A DNA stretch of 64,000 nucleotides, taken from NCBI RefSeq assembly GCF_012985465.1, contig NZ_JAAQWN010000009.1, forward strand, positions 1 through 64,000, written 5' to 3'. This document shows positions 18,705-27,132 of this stretch, one piece after another; positions within the stretch are counted from its first letter, which is position 1; every line of letters starts with the position of its first letter. The position numbers were made by a program, and so were the translations under genes. The notes below the pieces were generated by a model. It was given only the letters and a program-made list of their open reading frames with translations. It made no database searches and had not been told where the DNA came from. This stretch comes from Pseudomonas sp. WS 5079. Lineage in GTDB: Bacteria; Pseudomonadota; Gammaproteobacteria; Pseudomonadales; Pseudomonadaceae.

Positions 18705-19370
18705 TCAGATACCTTCAATGAGGTGCTTGATCTTGAATAGCTCGTTGTTCGATATCACACCCAACTTGCGAAAAGCCGAAGCCTTTTGGGAGCTGATGGT
18801 CTTGATGCTACGGCTGAATTTCTCAGCAATTTCGGTGATGGTCATGCCCGTCAGATAACAGCGAATCACTTCTTGCTCACGGGCAGACAGACTGACAAAG
18901 CGCAACGCGTCCTCGCGATTGCGCGCCTCGCCGTCATAGTTGACCGCAGTGGCTTCGGCAACCCTGTAGGCCATGTCCGGGCTCAGGTAAACCGCCCCCG
19001 ACGCCACCAACCGGACCGCGTCGACCAACTGGCCCATATCTTCACCCTTGCCGAGAAATCCCCGGGCACCGGCACGCAAGGCCAGGATCACGGTGGCGGC
19101 GTCATGGTGCGTAGAGAACACCAGGATGCGGCATTGTGGAAACTTCACCCGTAACGCTCGAATCAGTAACACGCCATCCAACTCGCTGGGCCCCAGGACA
19201 TAGTCCAGTAACAGCACCTGCGCCGGGTCCTTGGCCAGCCCTGCCAATAGTTCACGCGTACGGGCGTAGACACCGACCACTTCAAAATCAGGTTCCTGCA
19301 GCAATCGATTGACCAGGCCATGTCGCACGATTGCATGATCATCCAGCAAAGCAATTTGTAAGCGTTTCAT
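18705..19370 (-). CDS. LuxR/NarL-type response regulator (RocA1-like, copy 2)
   Basis: A 221-residue paralogue of the previous regulator, exactly the same length and easily aligned throughout: ALLDDHAIVRHG with D10/D11, phosphoacceptor D56 in VLLLDYVLG, and the HTH LSAREQEVIRCYLTGMTITEIAEKFSRSIKTIS. The DNA-recognition helices of the two proteins are nearly identical, so both should read the same operator. It is the first gene of the minus-strand run that continues into the two kinases. Confidence 0.92.
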   Translation of the reverse strand: MKRLQIALLDDHAIVRHGLVNRLLQEPDFEVVGVYARTRELLAGLAKDPAQVLLLDYVLGPSELDGVLLIRALRVKFPQCRILVFSTHHDAATVILALRAGARGFLGKGEDMGQLVDAVRLVASGAVYLSPDMAYRVAEATAVNYDGEARNREDALRFVSLSAREQEVIRCYLTGMTITEIAEKFSRSIKTISSQKASAFRKLGVISNNELFKIKHLIEGI

Positions 19371-19751
19371 AGATCACAGGACACTCTGTATAACGAGCAA
19401 AAAGATGAAAAATAACGCTATCTCATCATTGGTAAGTTGCCGTCAGGGAAGACGGACCTACAACATCAATTCCATCCGTGCAACTGAGCCATCGCACATT
19501 AAAAACAAACAGGCGAACTTTCGATCAGGCAATACAACACCCACCGGCAAACTTTAAGTTGCCAGGCAAGTAGTCGACTTTTTGAGATTCAAGACATCCA
19601 GCAGTGGTTATCGAATGGGCAGAGCAGTTAACTCCAGCGGCATACAATTTAAAAAAATCGATGATGGAAATTTAAAGCCATGACGAAACAATTGAAATAA
19701 GAGCACTCCTAAAAACCGCCTCCTCCCAGAGCCACACAGACAGAAGTATGT
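19371..19751. promoter_or_regulatory. Control region upstream of the regulator-kinase operon
   Basis: About 380 AT-rich bases without a credible gene lie between the start of the first response regulator and the stop of the EAL gene. It contains copy 3 of the repeated motif at 19696-19716. No ribosome site of note is seen before the regulator ATG, and I could not assign promoter hexamers with confidence. Confidence 0.5.
19696..19716 (-). promoter_or_regulatory. Repeated regulatory motif, copy 3
   Basis: It shares 16 consecutive bases with copy 2 (GAGCACTCCTAAAAAC) and 19 of 21 overall, in the same orientation. It lies about 325 bases upstream of the response regulator ATG and about 35 bases beyond the EAL gene stop, which suggests autoregulation of the signalling operon. 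Confidence 0.6.
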
Positions 19752-21086
19752 TTACGGGTGTTTCCCCCGCTCAATCAGGAAGCTCAAAAAGGCCTCGATT
19801 TCCATCGGCCGCGCCAGCGCATAACCCTGCCCGACGCGGCAGCCCAGGCGATGCAGCAGAGGGATCGTGGACTCATCCTCAATGCCCTCGGCCACCAGGT
19901 TCAGATTCAGCAGGCCGGCCCAACTGACGATGCCCGCAATCACCTTGCGTGATGACGAGTGCTGCTCTACGGCACGCACGAATGAGCCGTCGATTTTCAT
20001 TTCATCGAACGACAGGTTCGCCAACAGGTTCAACGTGGCCGCGCCGGTACCAAAATCATCCAGGGACACCTGGAAACCCTTGGCGCGGATTGCCGTCAGC
20101 GATGCGGAAAGATGCAGTTCGTCCGGTTCGGGTACGTCCTCGGTAAGCTCGATTTTCAGCAAGTGGTTTGGCAATTCGGCCTGCTGCATCCGTGTGGCGA
20201 GGCGGTCGGCAAAATATGGGGTGCAAATGGTTTTTGCCGAGGCATTCACCGCGATGGGGATCAGAATGTTTTCACGCTTGAGGGCCAGCATCGCCCGGAT
20301 GCTCCACATTTCCACCAGGCTGAACAGCAACAGGTCCAGGCCCAGTCGGTTAACCAACGGCATCAGCACCGACGGCGGGATTTCACCAAAGCGCGGGTGC
20401 TTCCAGCGCACCAATGCCTCGGCTCCCACTACACGCCGGCTCAACAGCTCGAATTGTGGCTGGAACACAAAGCGCAAGCCCTCCCCCGTGGTCAGCGCAT
20501 TGATCACTTCATCCTCGGCCAAGGCGTCGAATGTGGTCATGTGCAACTGCGGGTCCGGTTTCGCGCGGGTCAGCATCACGGCTCGCAAGGCATCGCCCAG
20601 TTCCAGGGTTGCGCCTTCGCGCAGGATCTCCACCAGAATCCCGGCGGCGCGGGCCAATCGGGCATGGGACTCCAACGCACTGATGGCGACCCCGCCCATG
20701 TGCTTGATCCAGCGCTGCGGGGTGCCGCCATGCAGGGAAGCCACGCCGCCCTCTTCCACAGCACGCACCTGCGCATTCAAGGTGGCTTCACCGGTCCAGA
20801 AGATGCTCGGCAACTGCGCCACGGCGCCGGCTTCGTGCAGCCCCTTGAGCAGGCTTGGCAGCATCAGCCCATCATCAGACCCCGGACGAATTTCGCAGCA
20901 GATGACGTCCACCGGTTGGTCGACCAGCCAGGCCTCTACGTCGCTCAAGGATTTAGCGTTGGCCAGCGCTGTAACGCCCATACTGCTCAACGCGCCGGAC
21001 AGCCAATTGGCACAGGTGGCGTCGGTTGCCAACGTGATAACGCGTAGGGCGTTGAACTCGTTGGGTACGGCGGCATTTACGATCAT
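19752..21086 (-). CDS. REC-EAL c-di-GMP phosphodiesterase (RocR-like) with degenerate receiver
   Basis: A 444-residue cytoplasmic protein. The C-terminal EAL domain (about 190-435) keeps the catalytic set: GAEALVRWKHP, IAVNASAKT, IELTEDVPEP, LDDFGTGAATLN, DEMKIDGSF, VAEGIEDEST and GQGYALARPM, so c-di-GMP hydrolysis is expected. The N-terminal receiver is degenerate: the phosphoacceptor position is Glu65 (VICCEIRPGSDDG), the acidic pair is replaced (TLATDATC) and the switch lysine is not evident. Compared with P. aeruginosa RocR, control by phosphorylation should be lost. It is upstream of the regulator operon on the same strand and would lower c-di-GMP. Confidence 0.9.
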   Translation of the reverse strand: MIVNAAVPNEFNALRVITLATDATCANWLSGALSSMGVTALANAKSLSDVEAWLVDQPVDVICCEIRPGSDDGLMLPSLLKGLHEAGAVAQLPSIFWTGEATLNAQVRAVEEGGVASLHGGTPQRWIKHMGGVAISALESHARLARAAGILVEILREGATLELGDALRAVMLTRAKPDPQLHMTTFDALAEDEVINALTTGEGLRFVFQPQFELLSRRVVGAEALVRWKHPRFGEIPPSVLMPLVNRLGLDLLLFSLVEMWSIRAMLALKRENILIPIAVNASAKTICTPYFADRLATRMQQAELPNHLLKIELTEDVPEPDELHLSASLTAIRAKGFQVSLDDFGTGAATLNLLANLSFDEMKIDGSFVRAVEQHSSSRKVIAGIVSWAGLLNLNLVAEGIEDESTIPLLHRLGCRVGQGYALARPMEIEAFLSFLIERGKHP

Positions 21087-21247
21087 GACAAGAATTTCCC
21101 GATACTTTTCCAGGAAAAAAGCTTATCAGTGGCAAAAAAGAAGCAAATAGGATTGGGACTAAAAGCACCCTTGTCTGCGGGGTGGGCGACCCATAACGGA
21201 GCGCTGTGCGGCGGGTATCAGGGCAGTTGTGCTGCGTCAGCGTTGAC

Positions 21248-21281
21248 GAACATCGCCGGCAAGCCGGCGCCTACAGGAAAA
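21248..21281. repeat. REP-like palindrome
   Basis: The sequence CATCGCCGGCAAGCCGGCGCCTACAGG is a REP-type unit (CGCCGGC/GCCGGCG stem with the CCTAC end) in the space between the EAL gene and proP. Confidence 0.6.
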
Positions 21282-21335
21282 AAAACATTAAGCGGTGAAT
21301 TATTTCGTGTCCTCATGTATCTGACCGAGTAGACC

Positions 21336-21356
21336 ATGCCATTAAAACAATGGCAT
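21336..21356 (+). promoter_or_regulatory. Hairpin in the proP leader
   Basis: A perfect 8-bp inverted repeat, ATGCCATT and AATGGCAT around AAAAC, sits 30 bases upstream of the transporter ATG. It could be an operator or an RNA hairpin close to the ribosome site. The gene has no strong Shine-Dalgarno (GAGTGACCTGT before ATG). Confidence 0.45.
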
Positions 21357-21385
21357 CGACACCGTTCAGTGACAGAGTGACCTGT

Positions 21386-22888
21386 ATGAAATCACGCAAG
21401 AAAAGTGTCAGCCCAATCGGGTTGAAAGACATCACCATTGTCGACGACGCCAAGATGCGCAAGGCGATCACCGCCGCAGCACTGGGCAATGCCATGGAGT
21501 GGTTCGACTTCGGGGTGTATGGCTTCGTGGCTTATGTGCTGGGCAAGGTGTTCTTCCCCGGCGCCGACCCTGGCGTGCAGATGATTGCGGCGCTGGCGAC
21601 CTTTTCCGTGCCGTTCCTGATCCGCCCACTGGGTGGCCTGTTCTTTGGTGCGCTGGGGGATAAGTACGGGCGGCAGAAAGTCCTCGCGGCCACCATCGTG
21701 ATCATGTCCATCAGCACCTTTGCCATCGGCCTGATTCCGTCCTATGCCTCGATTGGCATCTGGGCCCCGATCCTGTTGCTGTTGGCCAAGATGGCCCAGG
21801 GCTTCTCGGTGGGTGGTGAATACACCGGGGCCTCGATCTTCGTCGCCGAATACGCCCCCGACCGCAAGCGCGGCTTCCTCGGCAGTTGGCTGGACTTCGG
21901 CTCCATCGCAGGCTTTGTGCTCGGTGCGGGCGTAGTGGTGGCGATCTCCAGCGTGCTAGGTGAAGAACAGTTCCAGGAGTGGGGCTGGCGCCTGCCGTTC
22001 TTCCTAGCCCTGCCCCTGGGCATGATCGGCTTGTACCTGCGCCACGCCCTGGAAGAAACCCCAGCCTTCCAACAGCATGTTGAAAAGCTTGAACAGGGCG
22101 ACCGCGAAGGCCTGGCACGTGGCCCGCGCGTATCGTTCAAGGAGGTCGCCACTCAGCATTGGCGCAGCCTGCTGACCTGTGTCGGCGTGGTGGCCGTGAC
22201 CAACGTCACCTATTACATGCTGCTCACCTACATGCCCAGCTACCTGACGCACAACTTGCACTACAGCGAAAACCACGGGGTGCTGATCATCATCGCGATC
22301 ATGGTCGGCATGCTGTTCGTGCAACCCATGATCGGCTTTATCAGCGACAAGGTCGGGCGCCGGCCCTTTATCATCGCCGGCAGTATCGGCCTGCTGGCCC
22401 TGGCTATTCCGGCCTTTATGCTGATCAACAGCGGCAAGCTCGGGTTGATCTTTGCAGGCTTGCTGATGCTGGCGGTGGTGCTGAACTTTTTTATCGGCGT
22501 GATGGCGTCCACCCTGCCCGCGATGTTCCCCACCCACATCCGCTACAGCGCCCTGGCCAGTGCGTTCAACATCTCGGTACTGATCGCCGGCCTGACCCCG
22601 ACCGCCGTGGCCTGGCTGGTGGAAAGTACCAACGACCTGTACATGCCTGCGTACTACCTGATGGTCATTGCCGTGGTGGGCCTGGTCACCGGCCTGACAA
22701 TGAAGGAAACCGCCAACAAACCCCTGCGCGGCGCGGCCCCGGCAGCGTCGGACATGGAAGAGGCACGGGAGCTGTTGCAGGAGCATCACGACAATATCGA
22801 ACAGAAGATCGAAGACCTCGACGAACAGATCGCCGAGCTGGAAGCCAAGCGCCAGAACCTGGCGCAACAGCATCCGCGGATTGACTGA
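21386..22888 (+). CDS. proP: Proline/glycine betaine:H+ symporter ProP
   Basis: A 500-residue MFS osmolyte importer of the inner membrane, the same length as E. coli ProP. The N-terminal segment AALGNAMEWFDFGVYGFVAYVLGKVFFPG, the MFS motif FGALGDKYGRQKVL and the GEYTGASIFVAEYAPDRKRGFLGSW loop are typical. The hydrophilic C-terminus (about 455-500) forms a coiled coil (NIEQKIEDLDEQIAELEAKRQNL), the feature that tunes osmosensing in ProP. The ATG at 21386 is preferred over the open frame at 21350. It stands alone with its own promoter region. Confidence 0.92.
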   Translation: MKSRKKSVSPIGLKDITIVDDAKMRKAITAAALGNAMEWFDFGVYGFVAYVLGKVFFPGADPGVQMIAALATFSVPFLIRPLGGLFFGALGDKYGRQKVLAATIVIMSISTFAIGLIPSYASIGIWAPILLLLAKMAQGFSVGGEYTGASIFVAEYAPDRKRGFLGSWLDFGSIAGFVLGAGVVVAISSVLGEEQFQEWGWRLPFFLALPLGMIGLYLRHALEETPAFQQHVEKLEQGDREGLARGPRVSFKEVATQHWRSLLTCVGVVAVTNVTYYMLLTYMPSYLTHNLHYSENHGVLIIIAIMVGMLFVQPMIGFISDKVGRRPFIIAGSIGLLALAIPAFMLINSGKLGLIFAGLLMLAVVLNFFIGVMASTLPAMFPTHIRYSALASAFNISVLIAGLTPTAVAWLVESTNDLYMPAYYLMVIAVVGLVTGLTMKETANKPLRGAAPAASDMEEARELLQEHHDNIEQKIEDLDEQIAELEAKRQNLAQQHPRID

Positions 22889-22902
22889 TTGCGCTACACA
22901 AC

Positions 22903-22998
22903 AAATGTAGGAGCTGGCTTGCCGGCGATAGCGGTGGATCAGCCACCTACAATGGTGACTGAACCACCGCCCTCTCGAGCAAGCCCGCTCCTACAGGG
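22903..22998. repeat. REPIN: paired inverted REP sequences after proP
   Basis: A forward REP (GTAGGAGCTGGCTTGCCGGCG, from 22906) and an inverted REP (GAGCAAGCCCGCTCCTACAGG, to about 22998) face each other, giving a composite hairpin downstream of proP and convergent with the porin gene. Confidence 0.75.
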
Positions 22999-23065
22999 GA
23001 TGACGGCGGACCAGTCGACAGTATCGCCGACTCGCCGGGGCTCATCTGATTTCGGAACCTGTGGA

Positions 23066-24388
23066 TTAGAAAGCGTATTGCAGGCGCATCACCACCCCAT
23101 CACCGGTGTCATCACCCAGGGTGTTGCTGACGTTATCCGTGCGGGCCTTGACGTAGTTGGCGCTGACCTTGACCGCCTCATTGGCGTACCAGTTGACGCC
23201 CAGGGTATGCGCCTTGCCCTGGCTGTCACCTACCTGGCGCACATTGGTGCTGACCACGACATTATCGTCTTCGACGGTAAACGCGTCGTAGCGGTAGAAC
23301 ACCTCCCAGGCGCCGATTTGTTTGTTTTGCGGTTTGATGGAGTCGAACTTGGCGCCATCGAGTTTGTAGATGCGAGGCTCGCCGGTCAGGGTATAGGCCA
23401 GTTGTGCGTAGTAGCCGCTGGCCTTGATGTCACTCTGTGCTGCATCGGCCTTGAGGGTCCGTCGCAGGTACTCACCCTGCACCGAGAACGCATCCAGCGC
23501 CCAAGCACCTTCCAGGCCCCACACCGAGTCGTCCTGCCACAAGCCTTGCTGGGCCGCACTCCCGCCAAATACCGAGCGGGTGCCATTGGTGCCGGCACTG
23601 TTGCCGCCGTTGGTCTCGACGCCACGCATGCCCATGCGTGAGCGGATGCGCGTGTCGATGGCGGCGTCCTTGAGGTCTCGGTAGGCGTATTGCAGCCCTA
23701 CGTGCAACACATTGCCGGATTCGTGCAGTGGCGCAAACACGCCGCGCAGGTTGTAGCGCTTGACGCTGTCGCCGTCAGTGTCGTTGTTGTTTTCGCTGAA
23801 CACACTGCCGGACAAATAGGCCATCTGTCCCACCACGCCGTTGGCCTGTACGCCCATGCCGACGTTGTCGTTGACCCACTCGGCCACATCGTAGGAAAGG
23901 TTACGCTCCAGGGCCGTGACCCATTTGGAACTGGTGGCTTTCTCCAAGCCAAAATCGGTGTAGAAACGCCCTACTTTTACATTCAACGGATTGAACCCGG
24001 TGTAGGTCACGCTGCCTTCGTCGAAGTAACCTGCGCTGTCATTGCCCACGTTACGGGACAGGTCGTAGTTGATCTGGTATTTCCAGTCCTTGTAGACCGT
24101 GCCGCCAAACTCCAGATAGGCACGCCGAAAATACGCGGCGTCCGCCGTGTTGCCGTTACGGGTGTAGTAATCATCAAACCGGGCGTAATCGGCCTGGATA
24201 CGCCCGCCCAGCTTGAAGCTGAACTCTTTGTCGGCAGTGGCCACTTCCAGGCCGCCCTTGGTTTTGAGCACAATATCGGCGCCATCGGTGGTTACCGTGC
24301 CTGCCTGCGCCGAAATGGCCAATACGCTCCCCGCCACCGCCAGGCTGAATTGAGTTAACCGAACGCACTTTGAATAACTAATCGACAT
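23066..24388 (-). CDS. OprP/OprO-type polyphosphate-selective porin
   Basis: A 440-residue outer-membrane 16-strand porin. The signal peptide is cleaved after ISAQA (about residue 29). Mature motifs typical of the Porin_O_P family include KLGGRIQADYARFDDYY, AAYFRRAYLEFGGTVYKDWKYQINYDLS, VKVGRFYTDFGLEKATSSKW and the terminal strand VVMRLQYAF with C-terminal Phe. The ATG at 24388 follows GAGGGGAAGTTG, a strong ribosome site. The substrate could be phosphate, pyrophosphate or another anion; the neighbours give no proof. Confidence 0.88.
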   Translation of the reverse strand: MSISYSKCVRLTQFSLAVAGSVLAISAQAGTVTTDGADIVLKTKGGLEVATADKEFSFKLGGRIQADYARFDDYYTRNGNTADAAYFRRAYLEFGGTVYKDWKYQINYDLSRNVGNDSAGYFDEGSVTYTGFNPLNVKVGRFYTDFGLEKATSSKWVTALERNLSYDVAEWVNDNVGMGVQANGVVGQMAYLSGSVFSENNNDTDGDSVKRYNLRGVFAPLHESGNVLHVGLQYAYRDLKDAAIDTRIRSRMGMRGVETNGGNSAGTNGTRSVFGGSAAQQGLWQDDSVWGLEGAWALDAFSVQGEYLRRTLKADAAQSDIKASGYYAQLAYTLTGEPRIYKLDGAKFDSIKPQNKQIGAWEVFYRYDAFTVEDDNVVVSTNVRQVGDSQGKAHTLGVNWYANEAVKVSANYVKARTDNVSNTLGDDTGDGVVMRLQYAF

Positions 24389-24595
24389 CAACTTCCCCTC
24401 ACTATCGTTAAGTATTACTTGGCGACGGGGAGTTTCCAAAGACCAAATGACATTTTGGATTTATTCACAAGACAGTTTTGTGACCATGGATATTTCTTGC
24501 CCTTTAACCGCGACAAGGACCTTATAAACAAGGGAATTACAAGTTACACAGGCATTCACATCGAATATTTCAGAATGGTTAAAACCAATACCAAC

Positions 24596-25507
24596 TTAGA
24601 TGACTCTTTCAAACCAGTCACGCCGTTCTTCGAACACTTTGTGAATCAACGCCACCAGCGCTTGCACATGGGGTTGCTCAGCGGTCAAGGGCGCCGTGGA
24701 CAGCCATGCCAGCCGTTCCATAGGCTCACCAAACAAGGGGGTCAGGGCCAGCAGGTTTTTATCCAAATGGCCGATGTAGTCCGGTAACAAACCGACACAG
24801 GCACTGTGCCTGACCCACTCCTGCACCCACGCCTGGGAATGCACCTGGGCCACTGCGCGCTGGCGCTGTTTGACCAGGCGGTTCCAGGGTGCAAACGCCG
24901 CAACCGGCGCATTCGTACGGCCTTGCACCAGCATAAAGTCGGACAAGTGCGCAATTTGCGTCGGCAAACGGTTGCCGCGACAGTAACGCTTGGCCATATG
25001 CGGGCTGAAGTCAATGCGCGCCAGACGTTGCGGCGTGGTCATGGCAAACCCCGGCGCTGGACGAGGACGGTCAGCATCCGCCAACCACACCATGACATCC
25101 GCCTGGCGTGTTGGCTCGCCCGTCAGCGGGATGACTTCCAACTGCATTGCCGGGTGCTTGCGCATAAAATCCAGCACCTCACGCGCCAGCAGGTCGTGCA
25201 TGAGGGAGTCTTCCACGGCCAGACGCAACAGCGGTTGAGGCACGGCGCCCACTTGTGGTTGAACATCGCCAAACCGCGCTATCAGCAGCGCTTGCAGGCG
25301 CTGCCCCTTGAGGGTCAGGCGTAGGGCATTTTCTCGTAATACAAACAGCGGGCTACCCAGCCGCCCCTCCAACTGGGCCAGTTGCTTGCGCAGTTCTGCA
25401 GTACGGATATTCAGGCTACGGGCAGCCTGGCGAAAGCTGGCACAGCGTGCGCATGTCAGAAAACGCTGCGCCAGCTCGCGGTCAATCAACGGTGCCTGCG
25501 CAGTCAT
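24596..25507 (-). CDS. LysR-type transcriptional regulator
   Basis: A 303-residue LTTR. The N-terminal winged HTH (RELAQRFLTCARCASFRQAARSLNIRTAELRKQLAQLEGRLGSPLFVLRENALRLTLKGQRL) is followed by a divergent effector domain (from about residue 90) containing EVIPLTGEPTRQADVMVWLAD. It is 11 bases downstream of the DUF2790 gene on the same strand, so the two may be cotranscribed, and 207 bases upstream of the porin gene. The target and ligand are unknown. Confidence 0.82.
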   Translation of the reverse strand: MTAQAPLIDRELAQRFLTCARCASFRQAARSLNIRTAELRKQLAQLEGRLGSPLFVLRENALRLTLKGQRLQALLIARFGDVQPQVGAVPQPLLRLAVEDSLMHDLLAREVLDFMRKHPAMQLEVIPLTGEPTRQADVMVWLADADRPRPAPGFAMTTPQRLARIDFSPHMAKRYCRGNRLPTQIAHLSDFMLVQGRTNAPVAAFAPWNRLVKQRQRAVAQVHSQAWVQEWVRHSACVGLLPDYIGHLDKNLLALTPLFGEPMERLAWLSTAPLTAEQPHVQALVALIHKVFEERRDWFERVI

Positions 25508-25518
25508 AGGGCAACCTT

Positions 25519-25851
25519 TCAGCGGCCATTATTACGGCACTGCCCCATGACTTGATATTCGATAGTGTTGAGCTTGCCGCTCGAGTCCTCGTAAGTCATG
25601 CGCGACGGGACGATGTCGCAGGAGCTGATCTTAGGGGTCACGTTGACCACCTTGGCGATGTCCAGTTTCATGCCATAGCGATAGTCCTGGACCTGGGGTT
25701 GTTCCTTACCTTGTTTTAGCGCATAAGCAGCCATGGCTTGCTGGTTATCGCTCATCAACTTCTCATACCCACGATCACCGCCGTTTGTGGCGAACGCGAC
25801 CGTGGATAATGACAACGCCAATGCAGCAATACTTAGTTTCAACAGGTTCAT
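25519..25851 (-). CDS. DUF2790 secreted small protein
   Basis: A 110-residue exported protein. The signal peptide (MNLLKLSIAALALSLSTVAFA) is followed by the DUF2790 signature: DYRYGMKLDIAKVVNVTPK, CDIVPSRMTYEDSSGKLNTIEYQVMGQC, with two Cys that can pair. The family is common in Pseudomonas, often in several paralogues, and has no firm function. It immediately precedes the LysR gene. Confidence 0.85.
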   Translation of the reverse strand: MNLLKLSIAALALSLSTVAFATNGGDRGYEKLMSDNQQAMAAYALKQGKEQPQVQDYRYGMKLDIAKVVNVTPKISSCDIVPSRMTYEDSSGKLNTIEYQVMGQCRNNGR

Positions 25852-25946
25852 CAGATTTATCTCTCAAGTCATTTTTCCAGACTTGAGATTAACTAACCGA
25901 CCCTTTCACCAAGGTAGCTTAAAGATTACCTTTCTGTTATGTGCAA

Positions 25947-26762
25947 CTAAGCCTGACGATAATCACCGCCCAGTGCCGCCGCCGCCAGGTGCGCCACCCC
26001 GAGGGTGATTCCCGGCTCTTCACCGTCTTCGAGCATCCAGGTCGACGACAAACCTGCCCAGGCGAGCACCCATTGCAGGAGCCTACGCCGCTCGATTCCA
26101 GAGGCTTTGGCGACCACTTCGATCCGCCGCGCAAAGCACTCGGGAGCCAGGGCGCTTTGATCGGGGTTGCAGAAGAGGTTGGCGTAATCAAAGCCGCGCT
26201 CGCCGTAGAGGCCCTTGGGGTCGATAGCCAGCCAGCCGGCCGCGGCAAAATCCAGGACATTGCCATGGTGGATGTCGCCATGCAGTACCGCGACATCCTG
26301 GGGCGCCGCCAGCAGATCGCGGGCGGTGCTGGCGCACTGCGCAAGGATCCCGCCGTGCCTCGCCGCCCCCGGCCATAGCGCTTCGAACCACCGCGCCAGG
26401 GGAACCAGCGCGGGAATCGGCTTGGCCCGTGGCGCATGCAGGCGCGCGGCCACGCCACAAAGGATGCGCGTGGCCTCTTCATCGCGACCGCCGTTGGCCA
26501 TCTGTACAAGCGAAGCCGAGCCCAGCGCACGCACCATCAGCAAGGCCTCCCCGTCATAGGCCAGCACCGGCGCTGCACCGTCACCGTCCCACCAGGCCAT
26601 CAGCACGCTGCCGGCTTGCTCCTCGGCCACTTGGGAGACCTTGAGCATGGCCGGCACACCGTCCTGGCGAACAGGCAATAGATTGCCGTTGCGCGAGGCG
26701 AATGCATCGCCATCGACGGTCAGGTCCCATCGCTCCAGGTATTGATCAAATAGACACATCAT
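25947..26762 (-). CDS. Aminoglycoside/hydroxyurea phosphotransferase-like kinase (APH(6) family)
   Basis: A 271-residue protein-kinase-fold small-molecule kinase. It has a nucleotide-pocket segment (GVPAMLKVSQ), the catalytic loop VLHGDIHHGNVL and the Mg-binding IDPKGLYGERGFDYAN. This resembles streptomycin 6-kinases and the APH(6)/hydroxyurea kinase family (PF04655). The start is one of two adjacent ATGs at 26762/26759, overlapping the stop of the upstream small membrane gene. The native substrate is unknown; chromosomal members often do not give clinical resistance. Confidence 0.8.
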   Translation of the reverse strand: MMCLFDQYLERWDLTVDGDAFASRNGNLLPVRQDGVPAMLKVSQVAEEQAGSVLMAWWDGDGAAPVLAYDGEALLMVRALGSASLVQMANGGRDEEATRILCGVAARLHAPRAKPIPALVPLARWFEALWPGAARHGGILAQCASTARDLLAAPQDVAVLHGDIHHGNVLDFAAAGWLAIDPKGLYGERGFDYANLFCNPDQSALAPECFARRIEVVAKASGIERRRLLQWVLAWAGLSSTWMLEDGEEPGITLGVAHLAAAALGGDYRQA

Positions 26763-26965
26763 GGCTGAGGCGGGAACTTCACAAAGCCCATGGCAAACAG
26801 CCAACCGCTGAGCATGGACAGGTAGATGGAGGTATATGAAGCAACGGTGTAGTCCAATAAGAAGTTGAGCGCGGTGAACGCAATGGCAGCGCACAGGAAC
26901 TGCGTGCGGGTAAACCGCCTCACAAAGCGTTCCATTGCGGCATTCAAGGTGCGCAGGTACTTCAT
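26759..26965 (-). CDS. Small two-TM membrane protein coupled to the kinase
   Basis: A 68-residue protein with a basic N-terminus (MKYLRTLNAAMERFVRRFTRTQF) and two hydrophobic helices (FLCAAIAFTALNFLLDYTV and YLSMLSGWLFAMGFV). A GGGGAAAACC stretch provides the ribosome site. Its stop overlaps the start of the kinase gene (ATGATG), so translation is coupled. I do not recognise a family. Confidence 0.65.
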   Translation of the reverse strand: MKYLRTLNAAMERFVRRFTRTQFLCAAIAFTALNFLLDYTVASYTSIYLSMLSGWLFAMGFVKFPPQP

Positions 26966-27132
26966 TGGTTTTCCCCTGGAAATGGTGACGGCATCTACAC
27001 AGTTGCGCCCGTCGGCCCTGAAAAGCGCAAGAATAGTGCTGCATGGAGTTGACGAGAATCAACCACCGAGATGCCCTGGTTGCCCGTACAGCAAAACTGG
27101 CCGAGGCGGCGACAGCGCACGCGTTGCCCGCC

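Noticed and set aside
25947..27062. A 371-residue version of the kinase
   Set aside because: The extra N-terminal 100 residues overlap the small membrane gene in another frame and look non-coding; the ATGATG at 26762 is a coupled start.
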